Of a stretch of DNA of 64,000 bases, positions 11,366 to 21,933 are shown piece after piece. Made by a program: the position numbers and the translations under genes. The DNA lies in the NCBI GenBank assembly GCA_026210745.1, contig CP110630.1, forward strand, positions 3,162,001 through 3,226,000, given 5' to 3'. The DNA is from Exobasidium rhododendri (Eukaryota > Basidiomycota > Exobasidiomycetes > Exobasidiales > Exobasidiaceae). The number at the start of each line of letters is the position of its first letter. The first letter of the stretch is position 1. A model generated the notes under the pieces. It made no database searches. It was not told the DNA's origin and saw nothing but the letters and a program-made list of their open reading frames with translations.

Positions 11366-14300
11366 ATGGACGACTACGATGAGTTTGGAAACTACATCGG
11401 AGCGTTGTCTGATTCGGAAGATGGCTCCGATCGTGGTGGGGAAATGGACGACATGCCTCACCTGGATGGTATGGATGACGACGTGCCTCCTCCCTTGGAA
11501 GGGTACGACGACGACGATGATGATGATGACGACGACGCTCAAGGGTTAGACGACGGGGGTGCAGCTAGACTGAGAAGGGCTGAAGAGGCGGGCATGCAAC
11601 TAATGCAGGTGGACGAAGCACCTCAAAATGCAGTGGTGCTGCACGAGGACAAGAAGTACTACCCTACTGCCAATGAAGTGTACGGAGATGACGTAGAAGC
11701 GCTTGTTCAAGAGGAAGACGCTCAACCACTCAGTCAACCGATTGTAGAACCCGTCAGGCTGAGGAAATTTGCGATAGAGGAGAAAGATTTGCCGCAGACT
11801 AGATTTGATCGAAGCTTCATGATGAACTTGATGAACTTCCCTCAGATGGTGCGTAACGTAGCTGTGGTGGGGCACTTGCACCATGGCAAGACTTGTTTGA
11901 TGGATATGCTGTTGCTGGAGACGCACAAGATGGATGACGATGTAGACGAACACATTCGTTATACTGATTCACATCTACTGGAAAGGAGCAGACGGATATC
12001 TATCAAATCATCACCTCTTTCGCTCGTCTTGACTTCGACAAAATCAAAGTCGTATCTTGTCAACCTGATCGACACACCTGGACACCCAAACTTTCAAGAC
12101 GAGGTGACCGCTAGTGTCAGACTTTCAGATGGTATTGTACTGGTGGTGGATGTGGTGGAAGGCGTGATGGTAGGGACAGAAGGAGTCGTCAAACATGCCA
12201 TCAGAGAGGGGTTGCCGATTGTCTTGGTTCTAAACAAATTGGATCGTCTTATCCTCGAACTCAGACTGCCGCCCAGTGAAGCTTACTACAAGATTCGTAG
12301 TGCCATTGACGAGGTGAACAATCTCATCGCTACGCACGATACAAATCCGGCCCGTAAGTTGGGGCCAGAAAGAGGGAATGTTGCCTTTGCAAGTACCGAC
12401 ATGGGATGGTGCTTTACCTTGAGGAGCTTTGCGAAGATGTATGCAGATACTTACGGCGGAATTGATATAGACGAATTCAGCAAGCGTCTGTGGGGGAACA
12501 TCTATTTTTCACAAGAATCGAGGAATTTCACGAGAAAGGCACCTGATGCAGAGAGCAAGAGGAGCTTCGTCTACTTTATTTTGGAACCACTCTACAAACT
12601 ATACACGCAAGTGTTATCAAGTGACATAGAGAGTCTGCGATCGACACTGACTACGTTGGGGATTCACCTGAAGCCTGCCGTGTTCAAGATTGATGTCCGA
12701 GCATTATTGAAGTTGGTTCTCAAGCAGTTCTTTGGCGATAGTGCCGGCCTGGTCGATGTGATCGTCAACAATGTTCCTTCACCAGTGGATGGCGCATCGA
12801 CCAAGATTGATCGGATCTGGACAGGACCCAAGCAAGGATTGCTGTATGACTCTATGATCAAGTGTGACAGTGAAGGGCCTCTAGTTGTCGCCATCTCCAA
12901 ATTATACCAGACAACAGACGCCCTGGAATTCCGAGCGTTTGGGAGGGTGTTGAGTGGAACAGTCAAGGTTGGCGATCGAGTAAGAGTGCTCGGCGAAGGA
13001 TTCTCACAGGATGATGATGAAGATTCTGCTCTGACGACGATAGAAGGTGTTTGGGTGCATGAAAGTCGGTATAGCGTGGAGACGGACGGTGTTTCGGCTG
13101 GATCCTGGGTTTCACTAGCCGGTGTAGATGCCAACATTACAAAGACAGGTACGGTTGTAGATGCATCGATGGACATGGACGAGCTCCACATCATTGCTCC
13201 CTTACTCCACATGACTCGCTCCATCCTGAAGATCTCCGTCGAGCCACTGGTTCCGTCTGAGCTTCCGAAGATGCTCGAAGGTCTTCGGAAGATCAACAAG
13301 AGTTACCCGCTAGCGGTGACAAAGGTGGAAGAAAGTGGAGAGCACGTCATACTTGGGACAGGCGAGCTATATCTGGATTGCATCATGCACGATCTTCGAA
13401 TTATCTTTGCCGAGATAGAGATAAAAGTAAGTGATCCTGTTGTGCAATTTGCTGAAACAGTGGTGGAGACAAGTGCCGTGAAATGCTATGCCGAAACACC
13501 AAACAAGAAGAACAAGATCACCATCATTGCTGAGCCTTTAGAGAAGGGTATCGCCGAGGACATTGAATCTGGTCGGTTGAACATTCACATGCCACCGAAA
13601 GAGTTAGGAAAACTTCTACAAGAAAAGTATGGATGGGATCTGTTGGCATCGAGGTCTGTCTGGGCATTCGGACCAAACGAGAGCGGACCGAATATATTGG
13701 TAGATGATACCTTACCCTCTGAAGTAGACAAGAAGCTGCTCTACAGTGTCAAGGAGAGTATCAAGCAAGGATTCCAATGGGGGACGAGGGAAGGCCCCTT
13801 GGCTGATGAGCCTGTTCGAAATGTAAAGTTCCGAATCTTGGATGCTCAAATAGCTTCGGAGCCTATTGCACGCGGAGGAGGTCAACTGATTCCTACTGCG
13901 AGAAGAACATGTTATGCAGCCATCTTGTTGGCAACACCTCGCCTGATGGAGCCAATCTATTTTGTGGAAGTTCAAGCACCGGCCGATTGTGTCAGTGCTG
14001 TCTACACTGTCTTAGCCAGAAGGAGAGGCCACGTCACACAAGATATTCCCAAAGCGGGCAGTCCTCTCTTTACTGTTCGAGCTTACATTCCCGTCCTGGA
14101 TGCAAATGGATTCGAAACCGATTTACGAACTCACACTCAAGGTCAAGCATTTTGTTTACAAGTCTTTTCTCATTACGCAGTCGTGCCTGGTGACCCGTTG
14201 GACAAAGACATCAAGCTGCGTCCTTTGGAACCCGCTCCACCTTTGGGGCTCGCGCGAGATGTTGCACTCAAGACGAGGAGGCGAAAGGTGAGTATGGAAG

Positions 14301-14459
14301 AGAGGAGGAGGCGACAAAGTAGTAGCGATATTGACTACATACTCTTTCTCTTCCCTCCTTGGCTCAATTCAGGGCCTTGCTGACCAAATCTCTGTTGCGT
14401 CGTATCTCGACCCAGAGTTGGCGGTAGCACTTGCGGCCGGTGGATTTGATCTTGCGTGA
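11366..14459 (+). CDS. SNU114: U5 snRNP GTPase, EF-2-like (Snu114/EFTUD2)
   Basis: Exons 11366-14287 and 14373-14459; 1002 residues, normal for the family. An acidic leader with a poly-Asp stretch (about residues 47-56) is followed by an EF-2-like GTPase: GHLHHGKT (G1, about residues 168-175), DTPGH (G3), NKLDR (G4), then domains II-V. The start MDDYDEFGNYIG is the conserved Snu114 opening. The protein sits beside Prp8 and Brr2 in U5 snRNP and controls spliceosome activation and disassembly. The second exon gives the conserved C-terminal RRRKGL followed by a short acidic/hydrophobic tail. Upstream in-frame codons exist but the ATG at 11366 fits the family. Confidence 0.95.
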
Positions 14460-14585
14460 TCACTCTGATCAGCTTTGTACTTTTACCCATCCCTGCTTGA
14501 ATAGATTTTCAGTGTAAGGGACGACGGATCAGCCCATCCACAGTCGTCTGATCATTTCCCCTTGGAAGCAATGGGACCTTGACGA

Positions 14586-15715
14586 TCAGAGCTCGCCTGT
14601 GCGGAGGAACGCTCCTACTTGCTCTATAGTCAGAGTGGAGTTCTCGTTCTCTGCGCCATGTTGTGCTTCAGCTCTCTTTCTCTTCTTGCCATTTTCAGCA
14701 TTTGCCTCTCCTTCAACTCCTACATCATCGTCGTCATTATCATCGTCGTTTGTCTCTTCCTCCTCGCTGAGTTCATCAGGATCCATTCTCATCTTCCAGT
14801 CATATCGCTGTCCCAGCTCATCGGTGGCCTCTCTCGCATGTACAAAGCTTCGAATTGCCTGTCCTGCAAATGTATCATGTTCCTTCATTTGCTTTCGCAC
14901 TAATTCAAGCCAGTGCTTCCCGTCTTCTCCTATACCTGACTCCGGTTGAGCAGAGGAAGAAGAGACCGCCTTCTTTTCCTTTGATCTTTCACCTTGATGA
15001 TGATCCGTCCAAGTCTTCCACCTTTTCTCTTCCTGCACTACTACCTGCTCCTCAGGCTTTGGAAGCAGAAGCGAGGGTAGCATGAGCTGTCCCTTCTCTC
15101 CCTCGAGAGGGAAAAAAGGATGAGGAGCCAAGCGTCGCAAGCCGTTCATTTCGTCGGTGTATTGTACCTTCACGAACTTGTAACCCGACTCTCCCTCATC
15201 CTGGCCATCCATCTTCTTATTTCCAGAAAACAGTACATCAGTGGTGGTAGTAGCAGCAGCAGCAGCAGATGATGACGCTGTAGCACCGCTATCTTGGGTG
15301 TCGGCAAGTGCGAACTTGTTGTTCTGGATGGCATCCGTGGTAAGACCCTCGTTGAAGCTGGAAACCTGAGCGTTGTAGACGTTTGGATTCGAGAGGGCGA
15401 GAAAAGAAGTAAGTGAATTGGTCTGGGAAGCCAGAGCGAGATGGCGACTAAGCAACGATGGCCTGTCGCAAGGAGGGGAGGAGCAAATGTAGCGTGAACT
15501 TCATCAATTGTCATTCCTCGTGTGTCTCCCTTCTGGCTGGAGACTCACCATTCTTCTAGAGTTTGAGCAGTCGAGACGTGACCTTGCAACTCAGCGAGAG
15601 AATTCAGGAGATGAGCCAATCGACGTTGAATCTGAGTCAGCTGTTCAGTCGGCAGGCTCGCCTTGGAAAGGACAGGAAGGGAAGGATTCGACGCCGAAGC
15701 GGGTGCTCGCTGCAT
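14586..15715 (-). CDS. Probable Mediator subunit 8
   Basis: Exons 15549-15715 and 14586-15462; 347 residues. The N-terminal part, LSKASLPTEQLTQIQRRL, then LLNSLAELQ and EEWPSLLSRHLAL across the intron, resembles Med8 of smut fungi (helical bundle that contacts the Mediator head and TBP). The middle holds an Ala/Thr tract near residue 125 and a block GLRRLAPHPFFPLEG; the C-terminal third is Asp/Glu-rich (NDDDNDDDD) with a KKRKR basic patch that could be a nuclear signal. I see no enzyme motif. Assignment rests on helix pattern and short motifs only; another coiled-coil nuclear protein is possible. Its 3' end lies 126 bases from the end of SNU114. Confidence 0.62.
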
Positions 15716-15955
15716 GATCTGCTGCTTGGTGGGACGAAGGAGAGTCAGAGTGTAGATGCTGCCGCGTCTATTCACTACACGGTTTACGTCGGCGGGAGAA
15801 AGAGGTACAGTATCATTATACAGATACAGTACAGTACTATGAATACCAAGTGTACGTGTTGGGAAGCACAGCTGCAGGATCATATTATAGATTCGATCGA
15901 GCTTAGGCTACATGTTCTAGAATTACAGCAGTGCGTGTGGGAAGAGGGAAACATG

Positions 15956-16627
15956 TCAGCTCGACGACAGCTTCACGCCTACAATGATGCCAAAAGCAGC
16001 TACAATGAGCGCTCCAACGCTGAGAGTCATGACGGAGATTTCCACTCGACTGGGCGGAAATTGACCTTGTATGAGATGAGATTGGACGATGAAGTAGCGA
16101 TAAGCGCCCATCATCAGACACACGGCACCCAAAGAGATACACGTAGCTCCCAGTGGCTTTCCCCTTCAATGAAAGCACAAGAGGAGAGTAGGGGGAGTTA
16201 GATGTAGTAACAAATACGCTTAATTCAGCGAGCCATTCCTCCGCCCTACACTCACAGCTTCTCCAGACTCTCTAGACGATTGGCAGATTTATCGAATAGG
16301 AGCGTTTGTAGGGTATTGGCGTCGGTCCACGACATTGAATCACTGCCGCCGTCCTTGTAGTCTTCATCTGGCTCAGACAGCTCTGGTAATTTGAACAATT
16401 GCGCGATGGCTATCCCCAGGCTGACGAGTGAAAGTGATGTCCGAAGCCAGGCTAGAAATGTTCGTTCCCCGGCCAAGTGATCACGAGCTACCGAGCCCTG
16501 TAGAGACGGACAGTAAGCGTGACTTCGCCATCACCTTAGCCCTTCTGCAGATAGCAACACTCACCTTGTTTTCCAGCTCCACCGATAGCGATGGCCTCGA
16601 CTGCCAAGCTCGCTTGACTCGATCCAT
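15956..16627 (-). CDS. DUF202 small membrane protein
   Basis: Exons 16565-16627, 16256-16497 and 15956-16163; 170 residues. DUF202 hallmark RDHLAGERTFLAWLRTSL at about residues 25-42, continuing into the first membrane segment; two further membrane helices follow (GATCISLGAVCLMMGAYRY and VMTLSVGALIVAAFGIIVG). The same domain forms the membrane part of the yeast VTC polyphosphate polymerase complex and stand-alone proteins such as Vtc1 and YidH. The loop between helix 1 and 2 is longer than in Vtc1, so this is a stand-alone DUF202 protein of unknown role, perhaps vacuolar. The first exon encodes only 21 residues and is fixed by phase and by the motif it completes. Confidence 0.83.
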
Positions 16628-17106
16628 GCCTGGTCTGCGACGATGAGAGATCTTGGGTCCAAGAAGAAGCTAAGATTGTATGTAAATAACTTTTTACTCT
16701 ACACGGAATTTGGGCGCGGTTTGACGTTCTCTTTTATTATTGACTGTCTCGTCAAATGGAGATTTAATCTCTGGACGCGCCTTTTGGACATTTGTTTCAG
16801 TCTTATTCTCCCAGACTGCCCCGCGCCCCCCCCCCCTTTCGGACTTACATTACCATGTCTTGTATGTATATAAAATTTTAAGGCGTATAAATTAGTCCAG
16901 TAATTCACCATCACCTTTCGCCTCTGCCCAGAATGATGCAAGAGCCAACGACTCACTCTGCTTGACTGACATGCTTCAGTTGACCTTGCAACATTTCCTA
17001 TCTGCTTTTCTCGTAGTATCAAATTGGGGAGGCATATCAAGCCATCAGCAACGCTTCTTTCAAACTGGCGGGGAGGGGACAGTCTATGAACGGCAAACGA
17101 TAAAGG
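16628..17106. promoter_or_regulatory. Divergent promoter DUF202/ABC transporter
   Basis: 479 bases between two ATGs. Holds a run of 11 C at 16826-16836 and the AT-rich stretch GTATATAAAATTTTAA near 16865-16880 that could serve as a TATA element for the transporter. No gene seen. Confidence 0.45.
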
Positions 17107-20100
17107 ATGACTGCCTCGAAAGTGGGTCCACCGCCCTCTGAATTGCCGCATATCGTAGACTCAGGCATCATCGACGAAGGAGACTTGGCCGATCAGCAGC
17201 ACTCTTCTGCGAGTCATGATGCAGATGACGATCGGAGCAGGGCGAATAGCGAGGAGTACGACATGTCCAACTATGGCAGCTCGGAAGACGAGGGGAAAGC
17301 ACCGAAGCTGAAAGCCGGATTCACCAATCTATTTCGATTTGCAAGCAAGTGGGATTTGATCTTCAACTTTGCAGGTATACTGGCAGCATGTGCTGCTGGA
17401 ACTGCTCAACCTCTCATGACACTCATCTTTGGCGATCTGACGACTATATTCCTTCGATACAGCAATAAGGTCAGCGAAAGATCGCTACAAGAGCTCCTTC
17501 AGAGCAATGTCAGTGAATTCATGATCACTGGCGGCATGATTGACGCTACATCCGCAACGATCGCTGAGCTTCGTAGTCAAGCTGAACAAGAGCTACGACA
17601 TGGTGTCAAGCACTTTTCCTTGCATTTCTTCTACATTGGGATCGCGATCTTTGGCAGCACGTACATTTACATGTCAACATGGGTCTACACGGGTGAGGAG
17701 ATCACAAGGCGCATCAGAGAGGCATATCTGTCTGCTGTCCTCCGTCAAGAGATTGCCTACTTCGACATGGTGGGACCGGATGAGATTACTACACTGATAC
17801 AGAACGACATCCAATTGATTCAAGATGGAATATCGGACAAAGTTCCGATGAGCATGATGTTCATTGCCACCTTTGTCGCCGGGTTTGCAGTAGCTTACGC
17901 AAAGTCATGGGAATTGTCGCTCGCCATGAGCTCCATTCTGCCGTGCATCGTTGGAGCTGGTGCTGCCATGAACGTCTTCATCACAAAGTATCAGCAAATC
18001 GAACTACAACACGTTGCTCAAGCAGCAAACATCGCCGAAGAATCGCTGAGTGGTGTGCGAACAGTCAAAGCATTTGCCATTGAACAGAAGTTGGTAGACT
18101 TGTACGACGAGTGTAATGCGCGAACAACCAAGCAAGGAAGGAAAAAGGCCGTCATCCAAGGTGCAGGACTCGGTATCTTCTTCTTTATCATTTATGCCTC
18201 TTACTCCTTGGCATTCTACTTTGGATCCAAGCTGTTGGCAAGGGGAAATATCGAGAGTGGTACAGTGATGACTGTCATCTTTTCCATCTTCATTGGTGCT
18301 TTCTCTCTGGCAATGCTGGCACCCAACTTTACCGCACTTTCCTATGCCCTGTCAGCGGCAGGGAAAGTCTTCGAGACCATTGATCGAGTGTCTGAAATCG
18401 ACTCTTTCGACTCGAAGGGGCTTCGACCGACGGAGTGTAGAGGTGACATCGAGTTTCGCGACGTCAACTTTCGGTATCCGACTAGACGTCATCACGCTGT
18501 GCTTCGAAGCTTTTCCATGGCAGTAGCTGGCAACTCAATGACCGCTATAGTCGGCGCAAGTGGAACGGGCAAATCGACGATAGTGTCTCTTCTAGAGCGA
18601 TTCTACGACCCTGATCAAGGTCAGATCTTGGTAGACGGAGTGGATATCAAGGATCTGAATCTCACATGGTTGCGACAGCACATCGGTCTCGTGTCGCAAG
18701 AGACTGTGCTGTTCTCTGCCACAATTCGAGAAAATATCGAGTACGGCCTGACACACGCTCAACGGGAAAGCAGCAACAAGGCAGAGAGGATCGAGTTGGT
18801 GGTGAATGCGGCCAAGCAAGCCAGAGCTCACGACTTCATTACTGCGCTACTTCCTGACGGCTACGAAACGCTGATAGGTGAGGGAGATTGCATCTTGAGT
18901 GACGGCCAGAAGCAGCAGATTGCTCTTGCGCGAGCTGTCGTGAGCAGACCACCTATCGTCGTGTTGGATGAAGCCACATTTGCTCTTGATTCCCTCAGCG
19001 ATGAGACTGTGCAAGGTATCATAGACGACATCGCAAAGGACCGCACTACGATCATCGTTGCTCATCGTCTCTCCACGATTAAAAAAGCAGACAAGATCGT
19101 TGTGTTGGGGAGAGGTCGCGTTTTGGAGCAGGGTAGACATGACGAATTGGTCCTACGCACGGACGGCCCATACTCTGCGATATTGAAGGCACAGCAGATC
19201 CAGGTCAATGAAGCGAAGCAGAAAGCATTCTTCTTTGCGGAGGAAAAGAAGCGATCCATGGCAGCCGAAAAGAAGGACGGCCAGGACACGCACACGGCAG
19301 CCGAGAGAGGGAACTTGTCTGCCGCGAGGGCGTCGAGTGACTATGAAAAGACATCCACCTTGATCTGTCAAAGCAGCAAAAGCTCAGTAGCAGAGAAGGG
19401 CGTACCGCACAAAAGTAGAGGCATCTTCTACCTCCTCTATCGACTGGCCCTGATCAACAAGGATCACATCTGGACCCTCTATATTCCTGGCATTATTGGC
19501 AGCATAGCTTCCGGAGCAGTCTACCCTGCCTTTTCCATCCTGTTCGGTCGAGCGTTAGAGGCTTACGCGATCTGTCAAGAGGAGTACGCTCAGGCTTGCC
19601 CACAACCAAGACGTCATGAGATGCGACACCAGTCGAATCTGAGCTCCCTCTACTTTTTCATCATTTCGATCTTGGCCACCATTGCGATTGGAGTGCAGAA
19701 CGGCAACATGATTCTAGCGTCGAGCATTCTGATGGAAAGACTGCGAAGTCTATCTTTAAAAGCATTGCTTCGAAGTGATGTGGATCATTTCGACAAGGAG
19801 GGCAACAGTAGTGAAGTTCTTACCGCCCATCTGGCGGAGAACAGTCAAAGAATCAACGGCTTGGTAGGTGTGACCTTGGCCACCATCATCCAGAGTGTCA
19901 GCACACTCGTGATTGGGTGGATAATTGCCATCGCCTACAGCTGGAGGTTTGCTCTGCCCATGATCGCAACGAGCCCTCTCACGCTCTCTGCCGGTCTGTT
20001 TCGCCTGATCTTGGTCGTGCTGAAAGATCAAAAGATCAAGAAAGCGCACGAGAAAGCCTCTCTTTGCGCTTGTGAAGCAGCTGCTTCTATTCGCACCGTG

Positions 20101-21426
20101 GCTGCTCTGACGAGGGAAGAGGAGAGTGTTCAGCTATATAAGGAAAGACTGAAGATTCCTGCAAAGATCACGTTCCGAACAGCCATGTATGGAAATGTGA
20201 TCTATGCGATCAGCCAAGCGCTGGCGCTACCGACCATCTCTCTTGGATTCTGGTATGGCAGTCATCTCCTACTGAATGGTCAGCTTCAGGTAGGCGCCTT
20301 CTTCACCGTCTTGACCGCCACCATCTTTGCCAGTCTTCAGGCAGGAAACGCCTTTAGCTTTGTCACGGACATCTCCCAAGCGCAAGAAGCGGCAAACGAC
20401 TCCATTCGATTGCTGGACAATGTGCCCCTGATCGACTCGCAAAGTAACGAAGGCATCATCCTGAAACACTGCCAGGGAAAGATCACATTTGAGGATGTTC
20501 ACTTCTCCTATCCTGGCACCACCGTCAACGAGAAGAAGAACGACCCAGCCCTACGAGGAGTGAGTCTGCAAATCGAAGCGGGAAGTTTCTGCGCCCTTGT
20601 TGGCTCCAGTGGTAGTGGCAGATCGACGGTTCTTCAACTCATCCTGCGATTCTACGATTGCCAAAGAGGTAGAATCCTAATCGACGACCATGACATCGTT
20701 ACGCTTCATATCAAACACCTTCGAAAGCATATCGCTTTGATCAGTGAAGAGCCAGTGCTGTTCCAAGGCACGATCGGCTGGAATATCGCACTGGGGGCCG
20801 TCGGTCTACAGGAGGACGACGAAGATCAGGACCACGAGACTGTCGACATCATCGAAAGAGTCACAGAGCAACAGATCAGGAAAGCGGCAAGGATGGCCAA
20901 CATTCTAACATTCATCGAAAGCTTGCCCGACGGTTTCGAAACACGAATCGGAGGCGAGAATCTCATCGACGGTAGTGGCATCACACAATTATCGAATGGA
21001 CAGAAGAAGAGAATCACGATTGCAAGGGCTGTTATTCGAGATCCAAAGATCTTGCTGATCGACAGGCCTACCTTTGAATTTGATGTCGAAAGTGAAGAAA
21101 TCGTTCAAGAGGCGTTGAAAAAGGCAAGTCGAGGGAGAACGACGATTGTCATAACATCGATAAGAACGACATCGAACAGTAGTTACCATGGCAGCAAAAA
21201 CGATGAAGATGACTTGACCGGGAACAATAGTGCGAGTAAAGCAGATCAGATCATCTGCCTAAAGGATGGGATCGTGTTTGAGCAAGGCGACCATCAGACT
21301 CTCATGGCAGCGAGAGGTCTCTACTCGGAGCTAGTGAACTTGCAAGACCCACACAAGGTCGAAGCGAAGGAGGAAGAAGGAGGAGAGGAAGAGGAAGAGA
21401 AGGAAGGAGAAGAGGAGGGGCGATGA
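17107..21426 (+). CDS. Full-size ABCB transporter (MDR/Ste6-like) with degenerate second nucleotide-binding domain
   Basis: Single exon, 1439 residues, layout TMD-NBD-TMD-NBD with six membrane helices per half. NBD1: Walker A GASGTGKST (about 482-490), Q-loop VSQETVLF, signature LSDGQ, Walker B VVLDEATFALD and H-loop IIVAHRLST, so the catalytic Glu and His are present but the signature and D-loop differ from consensus. NBD2: Walker A GSSGSGRST (Lys to Arg, about 1165), Q-loop ISEEPVLF (Gln to Glu), signature LSNGQ, Walker B LLIDRPTFEFD (catalytic Glu to Arg) and VITSIRTTSN where the switch His should be. The reading frame is fully open, so this is a maintained asymmetric transporter, not a decayed gene. 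Substrate unknown: drugs, lipids or a mating pheromone are all possible. A Glu-rich tail ends the protein. Confidence 0.9.
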   Translation: MTASKVGPPPSELPHIVDSGIIDEGDLADQQHSSASHDADDDRSRANSEEYDMSNYGSSEDEGKAPKLKAGFTNLFRFASKWDLIFNFAGILAACAAGTAQPLMTLIFGDLTTIFLRYSNKVSERSLQELLQSNVSEFMITGGMIDATSATIAELRSQAEQELRHGVKHFSLHFFYIGIAIFGSTYIYMSTWVYTGEEITRRIREAYLSAVLRQEIAYFDMVGPDEITTLIQNDIQLIQDGISDKVPMSMMFIATFVAGFAVAYAKSWELSLAMSSILPCIVGAGAAMNVFITKYQQIELQHVAQAANIAEESLSGVRTVKAFAIEQKLVDLYDECNARTTKQGRKKAVIQGAGLGIFFFIIYASYSLAFYFGSKLLARGNIESGTVMTVIFSIFIGAFSLAMLAPNFTALSYALSAAGKVFETIDRVSEIDSFDSKGLRPTECRGDIEFRDVNFRYPTRRHHAVLRSFSMAVAGNSMTAIVGASGTGKSTIVSLLERFYDPDQGQILVDGVDIKDLNLTWLRQHIGLVSQETVLFSATIRENIEYGLTHAQRESSNKAERIELVVNAAKQARAHDFITALLPDGYETLIGEGDCILSDGQKQQIALARAVVSRPPIVVLDEATFALDSLSDETVQGIIDDIAKDRTTIIVAHRLSTIKKADKIVVLGRGRVLEQGRHDELVLRTDGPYSAILKAQQIQVNEAKQKAFFFAEEKKRSMAAEKKDGQDTHTAAERGNLSAARASSDYEKTSTLICQSSKSSVAEKGVPHKSRGIFYLLYRLALINKDHIWTLYIPGIIGSIASGAVYPAFSILFGRALEAYAICQEEYAQACPQPRRHEMRHQSNLSSLYFFIISILATIAIGVQNGNMILASSILMERLRSLSLKALLRSDVDHFDKEGNSSEVLTAHLAENSQRINGLVGVTLATIIQSVSTLVIGWIIAIAYSWRFALPMIATSPLTLSAGLFRLILVVLKDQKIKKAHEKASLCACEAAASIRTVAALTREEESVQLYKERLKIPAKITFRTAMYGNVIYAISQALALPTISLGFWYGSHLLLNGQLQVGAFFTVLTATIFASLQAGNAFSFVTDISQAQEAANDSIRLLDNVPLIDSQSNEGIILKHCQGKITFEDVHFSYPGTTVNEKKNDPALRGVSLQIEAGSFCALVGSSGSGRSTVLQLILRFYDCQRGRILIDDHDIVTLHIKHLRKHIALISEEPVLFQGTIGWNIALGAVGLQEDDEDQDHETVDIIERVTEQQIRKAARMANILTFIESLPDGFETRIGGENLIDGSGITQLSNGQKKRITIARAVIRDPKILLIDRPTFEFDVESEEIVQEALKKASRGRTTIVITSIRTTSNSSYHGSKNDEDDLTGNNSASKADQIICLKDGIVFEQGDHQTLMAARGLYSELVNLQDPHKVEAKEEEGGEEEEEKEGEEEGR

Positions 21427-21429
21427 TAC

Positions 21430-21933
21430 CTCAAGAAGAACACAAGCCGTCACACACCAAAATAATCTATGAATTTTACTTGTCCCCTGCTTTTTTGCCC
21501 TTTGTACATTGAACGATACGTCGTGCTTTCCCATGCTTCATTATATCCATCCCCTCCAACATTGCACCATCATAGACTGATACGAAACGATGACGATTGA
21601 ATTGGGTTTGACTATTAAATACAGTAGATTGGCAGAAATACAATATAAAGCAAGAGTATCGAGGACGAATGACTGACTGAAAGTGTGATTTGGAACGATT
21701 GTAATGGACAAATGAGTGAATGGTGGTAGTAGTAGTATGTGATGACAGTATGAATGAATGTGCTTAAAGAATGATTCGTATATGAGGTGTAGTAGGGGCG
21801 TCGTTGTAGATGCCGTGCACGGTTGCAGTATGATGGTGATGTTGGAAGATGGGGCGTTTAAGCGGATGCATGCTTGGGAAGAAGAGGGGTGGGGAAACGA
21901 CGAGAGGGAAAGAAGAGGAGCCAGCTTGCTGTA
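21430..21933. other. Convergent 3' region
   Basis: 504 bases between two stop codons. Rich in ATGA/TGAATG-type repeats (about 21690-21790) and AT-rich; no gene seen. Confidence 0.5.

Noticed and set aside
15563-16201. 212-codon plus-strand open frame
   Set aside because: It is antisense to the MED8-like and DUF202 exons, with no domain and random-looking composition; the minus-strand genes have splice-consistent motifs.
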